A stretch of DNA of 64,000 nt from the NCBI GenBank assembly GCA_015847255.1, contig JADLZK010000390.1:124001-188000 (forward strand), read 5' to 3'. A program made the translations under genes and the position numbers. Of the stretch, positions 1-10,976 are shown piece after piece. Numbering within the stretch: position 1 is the stretch's first letter; every line of letters starts with the position of its first letter. The stretch comes from Hyparrhenia diplandra. Taxonomy: Eukaryota; Streptophyta; Magnoliopsida; Poales; Poaceae. The notes beneath the pieces were generated by a model that was given only the letters and a program-made list of their open reading frames with translations, was not told the DNA's origin and made no database searches.

Positions 1-718
1 GCAATATAATATAACAAATTCAAAATATTGTGTGCAACGGCTGAAACAACTATTTATGCTATTGTGATAACTAGGAGGGCAGCCTAGGAAGTAAATTCAA
101 TAAAATAAAAAATGAACATTCAAAATAAAATATACAATAAGCATTGAAATTTTTAATTACAGTACTAGATCAAAAGTTTAAAGTTAAACAATAAATTTTA
201 ATGTAATATAGTTTATATAATTTAAGTTTATGTTTCAACTAAATAGATATCATGCTAAAACAAGGATTAATCCTAAAAATATTACAAGAGCCTAAAATAG
301 TTAGCCATAAAAAGGTTGACTATATTCACCATTATAAATAATAGTTGTTGTATCTAAAAATTAATAACCTTTTGGAAGTTTGAACCATGTCGTCAAAAAA
401 TAGACAGCAGCTAAAGCCATCATAGTTTAAACAAATGTTTCAACTAAATTTATATTGAGAAAACGGAGGTGCTATGTAAATAAAAAATCTGATGCATATG
501 GATAAAAAATACATAAAAACCAATAATTGTGAGATTATTAAATTCAATAGAGACCATAGAGTACCTATATAGCAATATTTTAGAACATTAGGAAAAGGGT
601 AATATTTAATATAAGTAGATTTTATTAGTTAGTGTTCGCAAAGTTCTAACCCGTATGAGCACAGGTTGGCAAACTAGTACCTTCTAATAAGAGAATAATA
701 AAAATAACAATACAACAA
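1..718. other. AT-rich intergenic DNA
   Basis: This stretch is strongly AT-rich with many short A and T runs and no open frame of note on either strand. I see no recognisable gene, terminal repeat or target duplication before position 719. Confidence 0.6.
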
Positions 719-734
719 CAATAACAATAAAGTG

Positions 735-750
735 TGCGTTAAAAAAAAAA
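735..750 (+). mobile_element. Ultra-short LINE-tail insertion
   Basis: Sixteen bases (TGCGTT followed by ten A) sit between two perfect copies of CAATAACAATAAAGTG at 719-734 and 751-766. A poly(A)-ended insert between long direct repeats is the signature of target-primed reverse transcription, so this reads as an L1-type LINE insertion truncated almost to its tail. TGCGTT resembles the bases before poly(A) in the LINEs at 27.5 and 54.0 kb. The flank is itself partly CAA/ATA-repetitive, so replication slippage is the alternative. Confidence 0.6.
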
Positions 751-781
751 CAATAACAATAAAGTGCAATAATAAAAAGTA

Positions 782-1020
782 CTCCCTCCATTCCAAATTG
801 TAAGTCGTTTGACTTTTTTTTTGGCTTCAAGTTTGACCATTCGCCTTATTCAAAAAAATTTGCACAAATATAGTCAAATTCAAGTCATTCTTTAAAAACT
901 TTTATTAATAAAAAAAGCCACGGCAAAAAAGTGATATTTTGCACAAATTTTTAAATAATATGAAAGTGGTCAAACTTGTCAAAAAAAGTCAAAACGACTT
1001 ACAATTCGGGATGGAGGGAG
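782..1020. mobile_element. Stowaway-like MITE
   Basis: A 239-bp element begins CTCCCTCCATTCC and ends with the inverted GGATGGAGGGAG. It is flanked by TA at 780-781 and 1021-1022. TA duplications and CTCCCTCC termini are diagnostic of Stowaway (Tc1/mariner) MITEs of grasses. It has no coding capacity. Confidence 0.92.
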
Positions 1021-1421
1021 TATATAGTAGCTCGGTAGTACACGGGCCATGCACGCGGCGTGCCCGCCTGAGGCCACAAGCAATTCGAGGGACGTGAGCG
1101 TTCACCGTGGGCGAGAGTTACCCACCGTCGGCAATAGGAGGAGACGACGCGCCGTGAAAGCAGTCGTGACGTAGAAAATGCGGACAAGTTGCTTCGCATG
1201 CAAGGATGATACACATCCGTGTTGAGTTTTTTTTTTTTTTTTTTTGAAGAGATTCCTACGTGAGTAAAAGACTTACGACTAGAGGACGTTTGCCGGTTTC
1301 TTCCTTTGATCCCCTTCTAGAGATAGCCACCGCCAGCCCCCCTGCTTCCTCCCCCCGGCGTGTTCGCCAAGACAAGACAGGTGGCCCGGTTCCCCAACCT
1401 GTAGTTGTACATCTTTAGTAT

Positions 1422-1841
1422 GAGAACGTATCCTCGTGCACACCAGCGCATATATGCAACCGTGCACACTAGCCATCCGAGCCTTCGATTTCCCATCCGG
1501 TGGCCAGCAAAGCGACGGTGGCTATTTTGCAATAAACCGCCTGCACGCGCTTGACCGCTTTTGCACTTTGCCCCTTGTAATTCACCCGCGCCCGCGCTTT
1601 GCCCCTTCCCCACGCGCGGCGGACCTGCAGACCCGCACCGCGGATTAGCTACTGCTGCCGGGCGGCGGCGTGGACGGCAACGACGGGCTTGTCCGGGCGA
1701 AATGAAAAAAGCAAAGCACGTATGGCTATTTATTGTAAAATAGCCACCCTCACTTTGCTGGCCACCGGATGGGAAATCGAAGGCTCGATGGCTAGTGTGC
1801 ACGGTTGCATATAAGCCCCGTGTGCAATGTGATACGCTCTC
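1422..1841. mobile_element. Mutator-like (MULE) MITE or small Pack-MULE with long TIRs
   Basis: About 115 bp at the left end (GAGAACGTATC...) recurs as a close inverted repeat at the right end (revcomp GAGAGCGTATC...), including a shared block around GGTTGCATATA/TATATGCAACC. The flanks are CTTTAGTAT (1413-1421) and ATTTAGTAT (1842-1850), a 9-bp duplication with one mismatch, as expected for Mutator. The core (1541-1727) is much more GC-rich than its surroundings and could be captured gene sequence, but I do not recognise it. Confidence 0.8.
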
Positions 1842-2694
1842 ATTTAGTATTAGGTTTAAGATAGTGACTGCCTGTATGGCTGCCGCGCTTCGTCGCGAGT
1901 CCGGCTCCCTACTTACTATTGGCCTTATTGTCGTCCTCATCAATATGCATATGGGTGGGGGGGCACCCAATCTATATAGACTATTGACGTCAAACCGAAT
2001 ACATCCAAAAAAGGTCTATGTGAGTGAACCACAAGACACAGGAGGAAATGAAAATTCTAGACACCCTTGCTCTCTTTAATACAGTTGGCTTTCTCGCTCT
2101 AGCGAATGGCTTTCCTCGCGTCATTCTCGTACTCGCTGCGTGATGATATCACGTTGAGTCCCGCAATGGCGCACCAACCGCCCACCGCCCCTTCATCGGG
2201 TCTTCCCTCTCTCTCATATCTTCAATTGATGTCTAATGCAATAATCATCACAGAACTCTTTCATTTTTTTATATTCTTGAATTCACTACTATTTTCACTT
2301 CTCACTTTCTTGATTGTAGTTTTAAACTCATTGTGACATCTTTTGATGAATGATTTGAAGGTAGCAAACACATCATTTTTATCAACAAGAAAGAAGACTC
2401 ATGTATATCTTGTACTAGGAGGATTTCCCGCATTTGTCGTGGGTATATATAAATGGGTTAGGATGTTAATCACTAGCATTGAAATATAAATGCATTTAGT
2501 GATCAAACAAGTTGACAATTGAGTTTCACTAGCATTGAAATCAACAAGGTAGAAGTTCTCTTATATTTAATCCTTTGAATATCAAGTTTGAATCATCTAC
2601 ACTAACAATTTCCACATAATCAACACCAAATATGCACTTGAAGCCAAGATCATATAATTGAGCAACAGATAGCAAGTTGAAGTTCAAGGTCTAT

Positions 2695-3727
2695 TGTTGG
2701 GGTTCATAATAATGGGCCCCACAAAGAGGGACACAATAAGGCCCAATGACCCGTCGGAAGAAATGGTCAGGCCCATAAAAAGCCAAGCCCCGAAGAGCCA
2801 AGAGGCGCAGCCTCGGTCTCAATCCCGACTTCGCCCGATCCTTGGGGCACGGGTCCAAGGACCGAAAGCGAATGCTTCTCCCCGGAAGGATAAATACGGG
2901 GGCCTCGATTCTCGTCCGCCCCAAGTCAACACGATGTGACCCATAAAGGATCTAACGAATCCACGCTAGCCCGTGAATATCGCCGCAGACCGACTGGCTC
3001 AGGCTCAGGATAAGCCTGAACAACCGCGCCCAAAGGCGCGTAATCGACTTCTATCGCCACCCAGCCATCATCCCCGGCAGCGGAGTGTGGTAGGCACTCC
3101 ATCATGACCGAAAGACTTATTGAACACGATGAAGCCACCGCCGCATCCAATCAAGGGCCCATACGACCGACCTCGGGTAGGATGGTGGAAGTGCTTTTCT
3201 TTGACTAACGCCATTATGCGGGACCTCGGATGAATGACCGCAGCCTCGGGCTCCACCGCCAGGCGGGAACGAACCGCCTATCGCTAGCTAGTCGGTGGTG
3301 CGGGGCTCGAACGACAAGATAGACGTGTGGACGCCCCACACTAGATGTAAAGTAGAGACTCCTCCTTGAGCTATAAAAAGGAGGAGGATAGACCTAGAGA
3401 AGGGGGGAGGGGCGGACGAGATGAAAGGGAGTCCAACCGACGGACTGCCCTTCCTCCTTCTTCTTCCTCGAGACACGGGACTCCGCCCCCTCTCTCACTT
3501 GCTTGTATCCCCTACTACAAGCACTCCGATTGCAAAGTAACGTGAAGGAAGTCTCAAAGCTGGACGTAGGGCATTCGTGTGCGAACGGGATAAATCTTGT
3601 GTCTCTTGTTCTTGTTTACTCCATCACGCCACCTTCTCCGTCCCCAGCTTCTCTCGAAACGCTTAACACATGCGGCATCATTTTTACTAGTCGGACTCTT
3701 GACAAACCCCGTTTTCGAATGCCGACA
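2695..3727 (+). mobile_element. Solo LTR of a Gypsy-type retrotransposon
   Basis: The element starts TGTTGGGG, ends CCGACA, is 1033 bp long and is flanked by perfect 5-bp duplications TCTAT (2690-2694 and 3728-3732). Removing it with one TCTAT rejoins the interrupted copia reading frame, which confirms the borders. It contains a TATA box and a downstream CGAGACACGGGA block also found in the large Gypsy 5' LTR near 34.0 kb, so the two are probably related lineages. A lone LTR with an intact duplication implies LTR-LTR recombination removed the interior. Confidence 0.93.
3372..3379 (+). promoter_or_regulatory. TATA box of the solo LTR
   Basis: TATAAAAA lies about two thirds into the solo LTR, followed by a purine-rich leader. 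The related 5' LTR at 33908 has TATAAAAG followed by the same GGAGG motif. This is the expected position of the retrotransposon pol II promoter. Confidence 0.6.
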
Positions 3728-3995
3728 TCTATACTAGCAACAAGTTTGATATTATGCTCATGTCATTGGGTATTGTAATCTCACCAAGCCGCTTGACCTT
3801 GCCTTTTCCATTATCAACAAATGTGATAATATCAACACCATCATTGCCACTTGTATCAATTGAGTTGAACATTCTAGAATCAACCGGTCATGTGTTGAAT
3901 GCACCTACTATCAAGGACCCAATGCCTTCCTCCGGACTTATAGTTTACCTACAAAACATGTTAATGTTTATTAGGTACCCATACTTGCTTGAGTC

Positions 3996-4016
3996 TTGTT
4001 ATCAAAAAAAAAAAAA
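3996..4016 (+). mobile_element. Ultra-short LINE-tail insertion inside the copia relic
   Basis: Twenty-one bases (TTGTTATC plus a run of A) lie between ATACTTGCTTGAGTC (3981-3995) and ATACTTGCTTGAATC (4017-4031), a 15-bp duplication with one mismatch. Deleting the insert and one repeat restores continuous copia sequence, so the event postdates the copia element. It is essentially a bare poly(A) tail. Confidence 0.72.
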
Positions 4017-4639
4017 ATACTTGCTTGAATCCTCCAAAGGTTAGTAACCAAGCTCTTTGACACCCAAATTGCCTTCTTCTTTAGGCCAACAATGGGAGTA
4101 CCAATGAACTTAGCTTTCACACCTTTCTCTCCTTTAGTAAGAAGACAACAAGAACTAAAAAGCAAACGGAAGGTACATTAGCAATTTTATTATTCTTGTT
4201 CATTTTAGTGCAATTATGCTCTAGTGCCCAACTTGCTTGCATTTATTGCTAAATTGACCGTTGCTCTTCACAAAAGCTAGGCACTGTGAGTTGCAAAAGC
4301 CGCCTTGCCTTTCTTGGGGGTATAGACCAATACCTATTATACCTCTTTGTTAAGAGAGAACCTTTGGCTACCCAAGCACTAAGCGGGACTCACCACCATA
4401 GTCCTTAAGGCTTGAGCGAGCTCATCTAGGTCTCTCCTGAGAGTCTCATTCTCAACCATTAATGAGGCATCACAAGTGAAACTAACACTAATAGTACAAA
4501 TGGATTGGGTGGTTGTGGATGAAGAGCTACAAGAAGGGTCAGTTGGAGCCACAATAATGGGTTCATAAAAAAATTCATCAATTATGTCACATGTTAAGCC
4601 AAAATCACATGTTACAACAAATGTTTCCTTCTCATTTTG

Positions 4640-5385
4640 ACATCCTAATTTGTATTAGCGTATCATTTTCTGTAATTAAATAAATAATTTTATATATACA
4701 AGGTAGAAAGATTGTTTGTTGCACTCCTGCCGATGCATAGATTTGCTTGTTTGCTCTTCTCTATTTGGTTTGGCCCTTTGAATCAATATAGAATTGTAGA
4801 TCTTTATCAATTTCTTTTCAAAAATAAAAAGAAAAACTTTTTCTTCATTTCTTGTTCTCTTCCTCCCTTTTGGCCTAAACCAGCCCAGCCGACCCCCTTC
4901 CTCTCTCCCCCTCCCTCCTTTACGCGACGGGCAAGGGCCCGCCCTAAGCCGGCCTCCCCTCCCATCCTTTCCCCCCTATGCAACTCGCGACGCAGCTAAG
5001 CAAGGCCACCGGGCTAGTTGCTCTCGTTCCCCTTCTTCCCTCGCTACCATGCGGGGCCGCCATGCCAGGGTCACCTACTAGTGGGACACACCTGCCTGCG
5101 TGACCCAAGCAAAGGGTCTCATCCCCTTCCTCGCAACACGCCGCCGCACAGCCATACCACCGCGACCCTACAACACCGTGTGCAGTCCTCCCACACGCCT
5201 AGCGCATGCGTAACGGCCGCTGTACCTCCCTCGCCCCCTTGGCACCACCGCCTTTATTACAAATGCGTATGACCCCGGCCAGCAAATTATTACATACGCG
5301 TGTTTGGAGGGTGTGTCTCTAAACTCAATGTGGGTTTGTCATAACATTTGTAGGGAGCGTGGTGGATATGTGCATTTTTTACTTA
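4640..5385. other. Unclassified region with a GC-rich block
   Basis: 4640-4860 is AT-rich and 4860-5270 is GC- and pyrimidine-rich (GGCCTAAACCAGCCCAGCCG and similar). The short open frames across it show no domain. The composition resembles untranslated sequence of grass LTR retrotransposons, but no terminal repeat or target duplication was found. Confidence 0.35.
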
Positions 5386-5520
5386 GGGCCTGTTTGGATG
5401 CCGCCCTCGCCTCGACTTGCCTGCCAGGCAAACGATCGCAGCCCCAGGCGTCCGAAATCCAACGCCTGGGAACGCTGCCTGGCGTCGGAGCTGCCTGGGA
5501 GGCGGCATCCAAACAAGCCC
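5386..5520. mobile_element. Tourist-like (PIF/Harbinger) MITE
   Basis: A 135-bp element has 20-bp ends GGGCCTGTTTGGATGCCGCC at the left and the inverted copy with one mismatch at the right. It is flanked by TTA at 5383-5385 and 5521-5523. TTA duplications with GGGCCTGTTTGG ends are typical of Tourist MITEs in grasses. Confidence 0.9.
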
Positions 5521-5572
5521 TTAGTGCGTGGTGTGGACTGAGGCAAAGAATGTGACGGGTGTAGCTATGGTC

Positions 5573-5646
5573 AAATGCTTTCAATGTAAAGTGGTAGCGT
5601 GCAGGAAAGAAATGCTTTCAATGTGAGGTGGTAGCGTGCTGGGAAA
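5573..5646. repeat. Two-copy 37-bp tandem duplication
   Basis: Units 5573-5609 and 5610-5646 both begin AAATGCTTTCAATGT and contain GTGGTAGCGTGC, with a few mismatches. It lies just right of the Tourist MITE and has no coding content. Confidence 0.8.
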
Positions 5647-6306
5647 AAAATCATTTGAAAACCAGACAGACGACTCCTGTAGTATACTTTTTAGTACAGT
5701 AGCGTCTAGATGAATTGATCATATCTGATATCTCCCATGGATAAAAAAAAATGCTCAAAATATAGAAAATCACCTTTTCTTTTTTCCTGTATATATAATT
5801 ATATATGCACTGATTTAATCTGAACATAGATAGTAGCTGAAAACGGTTAAACGGATTAGATACAGATGGATAGGGTGGTAAAGAACCCTCTAATTTAAGC
5901 TAGCAAATTTAAAGATCGGATCCTATTAGGATGGGGCTTAAATACTATTCATTTTGAGCTAAGATTAATTAGGGCCAAGTTTATTTTTTTTTTTTTTTTT
6001 TTTGAACTGAAGAGAGTTTTTGAAATTATGACTTGGATGGCAGATAGTAGAGTTACTACTAAAATAACTGCTTCGTGAGTAGGAGTACTAATGTGTAGCC
6101 ACTGATTGCGACGATCCCTGTCTGGTTTACATGAAAATCCCAACACACGGGCCCATGCATGAAAGTGTAAGCCAGGCTAGCCAGCCGTGGAGGCCACGTA
6201 CAAATGGACGGCGCGTTAACCGAACCGCGAGAGAGAGAGGGGCAGTGAAGGATGAGAGACAACAGACGACGACGGGGATGCAGCCGGCTGGGTAGGTTGC
6301 CGCGAC

Positions 6307-6860
6307 TCAAAATGGCAACGGGTATCCGAAACCCGAGTACCCGACAGGTTTTACCCGATAAAGATGCGGGTGTGGAATGATTTTTCTACCCGCGGGGTAC
6401 GTTATTGGAATAAATCTTCTACCCATCGGTACGCTGGTACGGGTGCGGTGTATGCTACCCATACCCGTCTACCCGTGGGTAATAAATACCCGCGATATAT
6501 CACTAACAATCCTAATAAATTTGGCCCATATAACACTAGAATTTGAGCCAATTCAACTAAAAGTCTACATATATAACACTAGTATTGTTGCTAATTGATG
6601 TTAGATTTGCTTTTGTGCACATATATTGACCTAATATTTATTAAATATTTGAATTTATAAAGCATTTCACATGTCATACTCGGGTTGTTCGCTGGTACGG
6701 GTTACCCGTCGGGTATAATTTACCCGCTGGAATGCGGGTATGGAATGATTTTCCTACCCGCATGCGGATCTGGGTAACCCGGACGGGTAAGATTTACTCC
6801 CCGACGGGTGCGCGGTGCGGTGGGCACTACCCGTCGGGTATTTACCCGTTGCCATCTTGA
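6307..6860. mobile_element. Non-autonomous hAT-like element with CGGGTA subterminal repeats
   Basis: The ends are TCAAAATGGCAACGGGTA and the inverted TCAAGATGGCAACGGGTA. They are flanked by perfect 8-bp duplications GCCGCGAC (6299-6306 and 6861-6868), diagnostic of hAT. Both subterminal regions are packed with CGGGTA/TACCCG copies in both orientations, likely transposase-binding sites by analogy with other hAT elements. The central 200 bp is AT-rich and non-coding. Confidence 0.9.
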
Positions 6861-6991
6861 GCCGCGACCTAGGTAACACATACTACTTGTCCCAATGAGT
6901 TTGTCGCTGGAGCCATTGAGTGGGTACATCGGAAATTCAATGAATCTAAACACGAGTAGGAATAGGTGCATGACCATTGAAATGGATCCGG

Positions 6992-7221
6992 AGCCTCGTT
7001 TAGTTGGTTGAAAAATCTGCAAAAAACACTGGCTGGAACTCTTGTAGCACACTGAAGACGTTTTTCGTTTGTTTATGATAAATATTATTCTACCATGGCG
7101 TAACTAGACTTAAAAGTACCTACATTTCATACTCCGAACATATGTCTTTTAGTGTATTTAATGTGATGTGATGGAAAGAGAGGGGAAAAAATGTTAGAAA
7201 CTTTAGCCATCTAAACGAGGC
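6992..7221. mobile_element. Probable degenerate MITE
   Basis: The left end GCCTCGTTTAGTTGG and the inverted right end GCCTCGTTTAGATGG match at 13 of 15 positions around about 200 bp of non-coding DNA. No clear target duplication was found, so the superfamily is left open. Confidence 0.5.
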
Positions 7222-7874
7222 CACGTAGAAAAAAAAGCATCGCTGGCGGAGAGAGAAGAGAAGAGAGAGAAAGAGGCAGGCGTCTGGCCAGACGCCGGCG
7301 CAACGCGGGCGAGTTGCTCTCCCTTTCATTGGCTGTACGAGGATGCTGGACCACTAGCATCATTAAATAAAGGTGGAGCCCGCCACCACCAGCTCATCAG
7401 CTCAGATAAGGTGGAGCTTGAGACGCCGCCGAGCAAGCGAATTCATTAATCTTGCTCTAATTCATCTGCCCCAGTGACAGTTCCTATGGGACAGAGGCAG
7501 TACGCCACACGGTACAGAGAACCGACTTAGCTTGGTCAGAAAGCAGAAGCTATCTCCACTGCACTGATATAATTTCCAAGAAACTACGCGTAGAATTCAC
7601 TAGCTATGATCTAAGACAACTATCGCTGTGTGGTGATCGATCCATCTAAAGTTGCTTAGCATGCAAGCAAGATGAGGCCATACCACGATACGGGCGGATG
7701 ACGTTCGGATGACAATAAACACCCGTGTACGACAGTTGTGGAATCTGGTGGATAGGGGGATTCCCAGGCTGCGAAGAAAAGAGATGAGGCCCAACCAACG
7801 ACAGCAAATTTAATGGCCGAGATCGTCGTTGGATCCTGTTAGGGCGTCGGCAACGATTAGTCTGCTGATGTGAA
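7222..7874. other. Intergenic DNA without a recognised feature
   Basis: Mixed composition with a GA-rich stretch at 7245-7280. I saw no gene, terminal repeat or RNA on either strand. Confidence 0.4.
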
Positions 7875-8158
7875 CACTACTACAAAATTTTTTTTTGCAT
7901 GTCGAGGAGGCAGACCGAGAGGTGATGAGGAGGCAAGATCTGGCGACGATGCGGCGGCGGGCCAGGCCCAGATCCCGACCCGTTAGGTTTTGGAAGGGCT
8001 TCTCTCTTTTTTTTTATTTTTCTATTTTATTAATGGTGGCGATTACATTTAAAAACTGCTCGGTTAATCGATTACCCATGGCCTTCGCTTTGCGGTGGTC
8101 ACAAAACCGCCATGGTAAATGAAAACAAATTGCCATGGAAAAAAATCCTGTTGTAGTG
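7875..8158. mobile_element. Small non-autonomous CACTA element
   Basis: Begins CACTACTACAAAA and ends TTGTAGTG, the CACTA superfamily terminus. The flanking triplets GAA and GGA are an imperfect 3-bp duplication. The interior has subterminal GCCATGG-type repeats (CCGCCATGGTAAATG) and no transposase. Confidence 0.75.
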
Positions 8159-8298
8159 GGAGGTTAGAGGAAAAAAGTAAAGTTTATTTTATACATTCTT
8201 ATACTATTGGATCCACGTGCTTCTCTTTCAAATTCTTAGGCTATGTGAAATAGATTGCTATTTGCTTCAACAAGAATGACCAAATCCCTTCATAGGTT

Positions 8299-8691
8299 AT
8301 GAAGTCTAATCTTACAGGTCTAGCACAGGACTGTACAAGGCAGTTGACATGCAGATCACCGCTCCATGTCCCCGGCGCTAGGTGTTTCACAGATGCTTCG
8401 CTTCTCCTTGATGGACCCATACATAACCCCAGAAAAGCTGGACTTGGTATATTCATTCTTGACCCTGCAAGAAACCTCAAAATCCTCAATAAGGCATATG
8501 TCAATGATTGCACTTCTGTGCTCATGGTGGAAGCGACAGCTTTAATGCTAGCTGCCAGCATAACTCAACGTCTCCAAGTTCTTGCCAATTTCCTTGCTAG
8601 CAACAACCTTGACTCTCCCCAAATTGGAGGATTAAACCTTTCACACAAAGGTTCATCAACTCTTTGGGGCTCTATAGAAATGGGCAAGTGA
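8299..8691 (+). pseudogene. LINE reverse-transcriptase-associated RNase H fragment
   Basis: A 130-codon frame contains CFTDASLLLDGPIHNPRKAG and LGIFIL followed by VEATALMLAASI. This is the RNase H-like (RVT_3) domain found at the C-terminus of many plant non-LTR retrotransposon polyproteins and related host copies. The catalytic-type TDAS and the E of MVEAT are visible. No flanking RT or poly(A) is present, so it is a dead fragment. Confidence 0.7.
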
Positions 8692-9613
8692 TCAATATTG
8701 ACAGGAAAAACAAATGCAACTGCACAGTTGCTAGCTAGCTATTTAGGCTTTCAATCAGATGTGTGACCCCTCCAACAGGTTCTAAAAATGCTAATCATGC
8801 TGGAAATTGTGTTTTCATGCATGCTATGCATGATGTATATGTTGAACTCTACTCTTATTTCGGCGGAATGCCGTTAAATAATATATAGTATGTTTTGTTG
8901 TAAAAAATATTACTCTCTCCTACTTTTTCTTTGCCATAGGTTTTCTTTTAGCTAGTTTTTGAGGATGCCCTTAGAGTTCAAATGATTGAAATTGCGCACA
9001 ATTTTTGTAACACCCATATTGGCGAAAAAAAAAAGCTTTTTATAAAATCATCTCAGGTAATACATACTTTGGATCAAAAAATAAATGTGCACCACTCAAA
9101 ATTTGTCTTCTCATAAAGTGCACTTTTAGGTATAGTACCATCTAGTTTGAATAGATGTTTCTACTTTCTATACACCTAAAGTGTTTTAATAGTTTTTCTA
9201 CACCATTTCTACGTGTATATATGTAAATTTTTAGTAGCCTTGATCATCTCAACTAATCCTAGAAGTCTTTATTTCGAGATGGATGTAGTATAGCTGATCC
9301 TTCAACACCGTAATAAATAAATTAATTTCTCCGAGAGCCTTTGTCTATTGTTTGTTTGCCTTGGGTTTAGCATGCATCTCTCCCATATGATTGCGTGTGC
9401 TAAGCTGGTTGACGGGTTTAGGTCCCGTTTGACATAGCTCAACTTCACTAGTGAGGCTACTATTTTTGGAAAATAACTTTTTATGAGTTGTTTTGGGAGA
9501 ACAGTTTGGCAAAACAGTTGCACCAACAGTTTGGTACATGGCTGATAGAATAAAATTGCCCTAATACCCTTATGTTCCTTTTTTTTCTTTTTATTTGTCT
9601 CCCATGTTTCGAA
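8692..9613. other. AT-rich intergenic DNA with possible MITE debris
   Basis: AT-rich with no convincing gene. A GTCCCGTTTGACATAGCTC motif near 9422 looks like one terminus of a MITE, but I could not find its partner. Confidence 0.35.
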
Positions 9614-9754
9614 CTCCCACCAATTCAAATTATAAGTCACTTTGACTTTTAGGTATATTCATTTTGTTATGTACTCTCCGGCCGGATATAATATATGTAA
9701 AAAATGATGTATACTTAAAAAGTTAAAGCAACCTATAATTAGAAATGGAGGGAG
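9614..9754. mobile_element. Degenerate Stowaway-like MITE
   Basis: Left end CTCCCACCAATTCAAATTAT and inverted right end CTCCCTCCATTTCTAATTAT enclose 141 bp. TA follows on the right (9755-9756) but the left flank is AA. This is an aged member of the family at 782-1020. Confidence 0.7.
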
Positions 9755-9759
9755 TACCG

Positions 9760-10490
9760 TTTTTCTTCCACATAGACTCAACTACCTCAACCTCACGCTG
9801 GAAGCCCATGCCTCGTGGCTCCGCTTTTTGCTAATGGGACGCGGCAAAACGGGGTTTTTGGGGCGGATTTTAATATGGAGTGTGTACAGCGGGTCGAAAT
9901 AGGTTTGTCTATGTTGCGGTCTTGGGGTTGGGGCGGGTTGAGACTTGGGGCATCTCCCGCGACTCCTCTTGGTTGGGGAAGGAAAAGGCGGTCACCGCCA
10001 ACCCACCTCCGCCGGGTGGGGCGGGCGGGGGTGGGGCGAGTTGAGTAGATCACATTTTGTGGAACGGGCAGGATGGGTTGAACAAATTGTTTTATGGGGC
10101 GGGTGAGCTGACTCCTCTTTTTACGGGTGAGGTGGGTTTGGGGCCCCCCCACTGTCAGGCGGACTCGTGGCCATGTCCTCCCAATGGTTTACGCCCCCAA
10201 GCGGCGGCGCCCTCCCGGCTGCCCAGCCAGCCGCACGTCATGCCGCCACTGCTACGGCGCCCACTCCTTGCTCAAGGATGGCAGCGCCTGCGCCCCGTCC
10301 CGAAGGGCACCCCGCCACTCTCCCAGCCGAGCAATGGCTAGTTGTTTTGGTCAATGCTACCATACATGTATGCATCTTGCATCCTACTAGCCAACTAGTG
10401 AAAAATACGTCGCCACATATATAGTTTATGTGGCAATTTATTATAAATAAACAAACTACAAACATAAACACATAAATAAATGTATATTGC
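9760..10490. other. GC-rich block with no recognised gene
   Basis: 9800-10330 is rich in GGGGCGGG-type words, and overlapping open frames on both strands show no domain. It may be subterminal DNA of a GC-rich transposon; no ends were identified. It lies immediately downstream, in transcription sense, of the MSP exon. Confidence 0.35.
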
Positions 10491-10546
10491 ATATTATGGT
10501 TCTTTTTAGAAGACGAGCAGATAAACAGTACAAACGCGAGCGCTTT

Positions 10547-10976
10547 CTACGAGTTGCTGGAGTCGGGGACAGTGCGCGCCACGTAAACAATCGGCAGCAC
10601 CATCTCTTCTTCCGCCTCGCTCATCGTCATACTTTCGACGCCTTCCACGACGTCGTCGTCGACGACCGTGGCACTGCCCTCACGGCGGCCGATCACCCTC
10701 GCGCTATGGACGACGAACAAGTCGTCGCACCGCATGTCGGCCGGCGGGCTCCCTTGCGCCTGCAGCGTCGCGACGACGTACCGCTTGGACCACGGCGGCA
10801 GGACGCCGGTGTCCGGCACCGTGCGGTACCTGGACTGGTTGGCCCGCGCGGTGAACCTGACGTAGTCAGCCGACCGGTTCGTCAGCTGCAGCACGCAGGA
10901 TACATCCCTGTCCAGCTCGAACGGGAACCGCAGCTCGGGGGTCAATCACAAGACGCTGCAATTTGCACTCGGAGTT
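10547..10976 (-). pseudogene. MSP-domain terminal exon of a kinase-MSP gene
   Basis: The minus strand encodes a major sperm protein-type domain: ELRFPFELDRDVSCVLQLTN, then YVRFTAR, GVLPPWSKRYVVATLQAQ and CDDLFVVHSARV, ending in SNS and a stop at 10547. Upstream the frame NSECKLQRLVIDP begins right after a splice acceptor (TTCATGTTGCAG, exon start 10976). NSECK...IDP and ELRFPFE are in different frames, which needs a small indel near 10945, so the exon is frameshifted. In grasses MSP domains are found C-terminal to receptor-like kinase domains. The kinase exons at 14886-16469 lie upstream on the same strand and end in a phase-0 donor, matching this phase-0 acceptor. Confidence 0.75.

Larger units (their letters stand above)
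2222..4630 (-). pseudogene. Degenerate Ty1/copia gag-pol fragment, antisense
   Basis: Read on the minus strand this is the middle of a plant Ty1/copia polyprotein with many stops. From 4165 down there is gag and linker sequence ending IWVSKSLVTNL. A protease-like block DSRCIQHMTG lies near 3910-3880. After the solo LTR is removed, the pre-integrase block NLLSVAQLYDLGFKC appears near 2680-2640. An integrase-core block RYTWVFFLVDKND and HNEFKTTIKKVRSENSSEFK lies near 2420-2270. No LTRs of this element were found, so it is an internal relic. It is interrupted by a solo LTR (2695-3727) and a tiny poly(A) insertion (3996-4016). Confidence 0.85.

Noticed and set aside
1220..1250. T run of about 19 as a further antisense LINE tail
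   Set aside because: No matching direct repeat was found on the far side, so it may be a simple homopolymer. The T run near 5980-6003 was rejected for the same reason.
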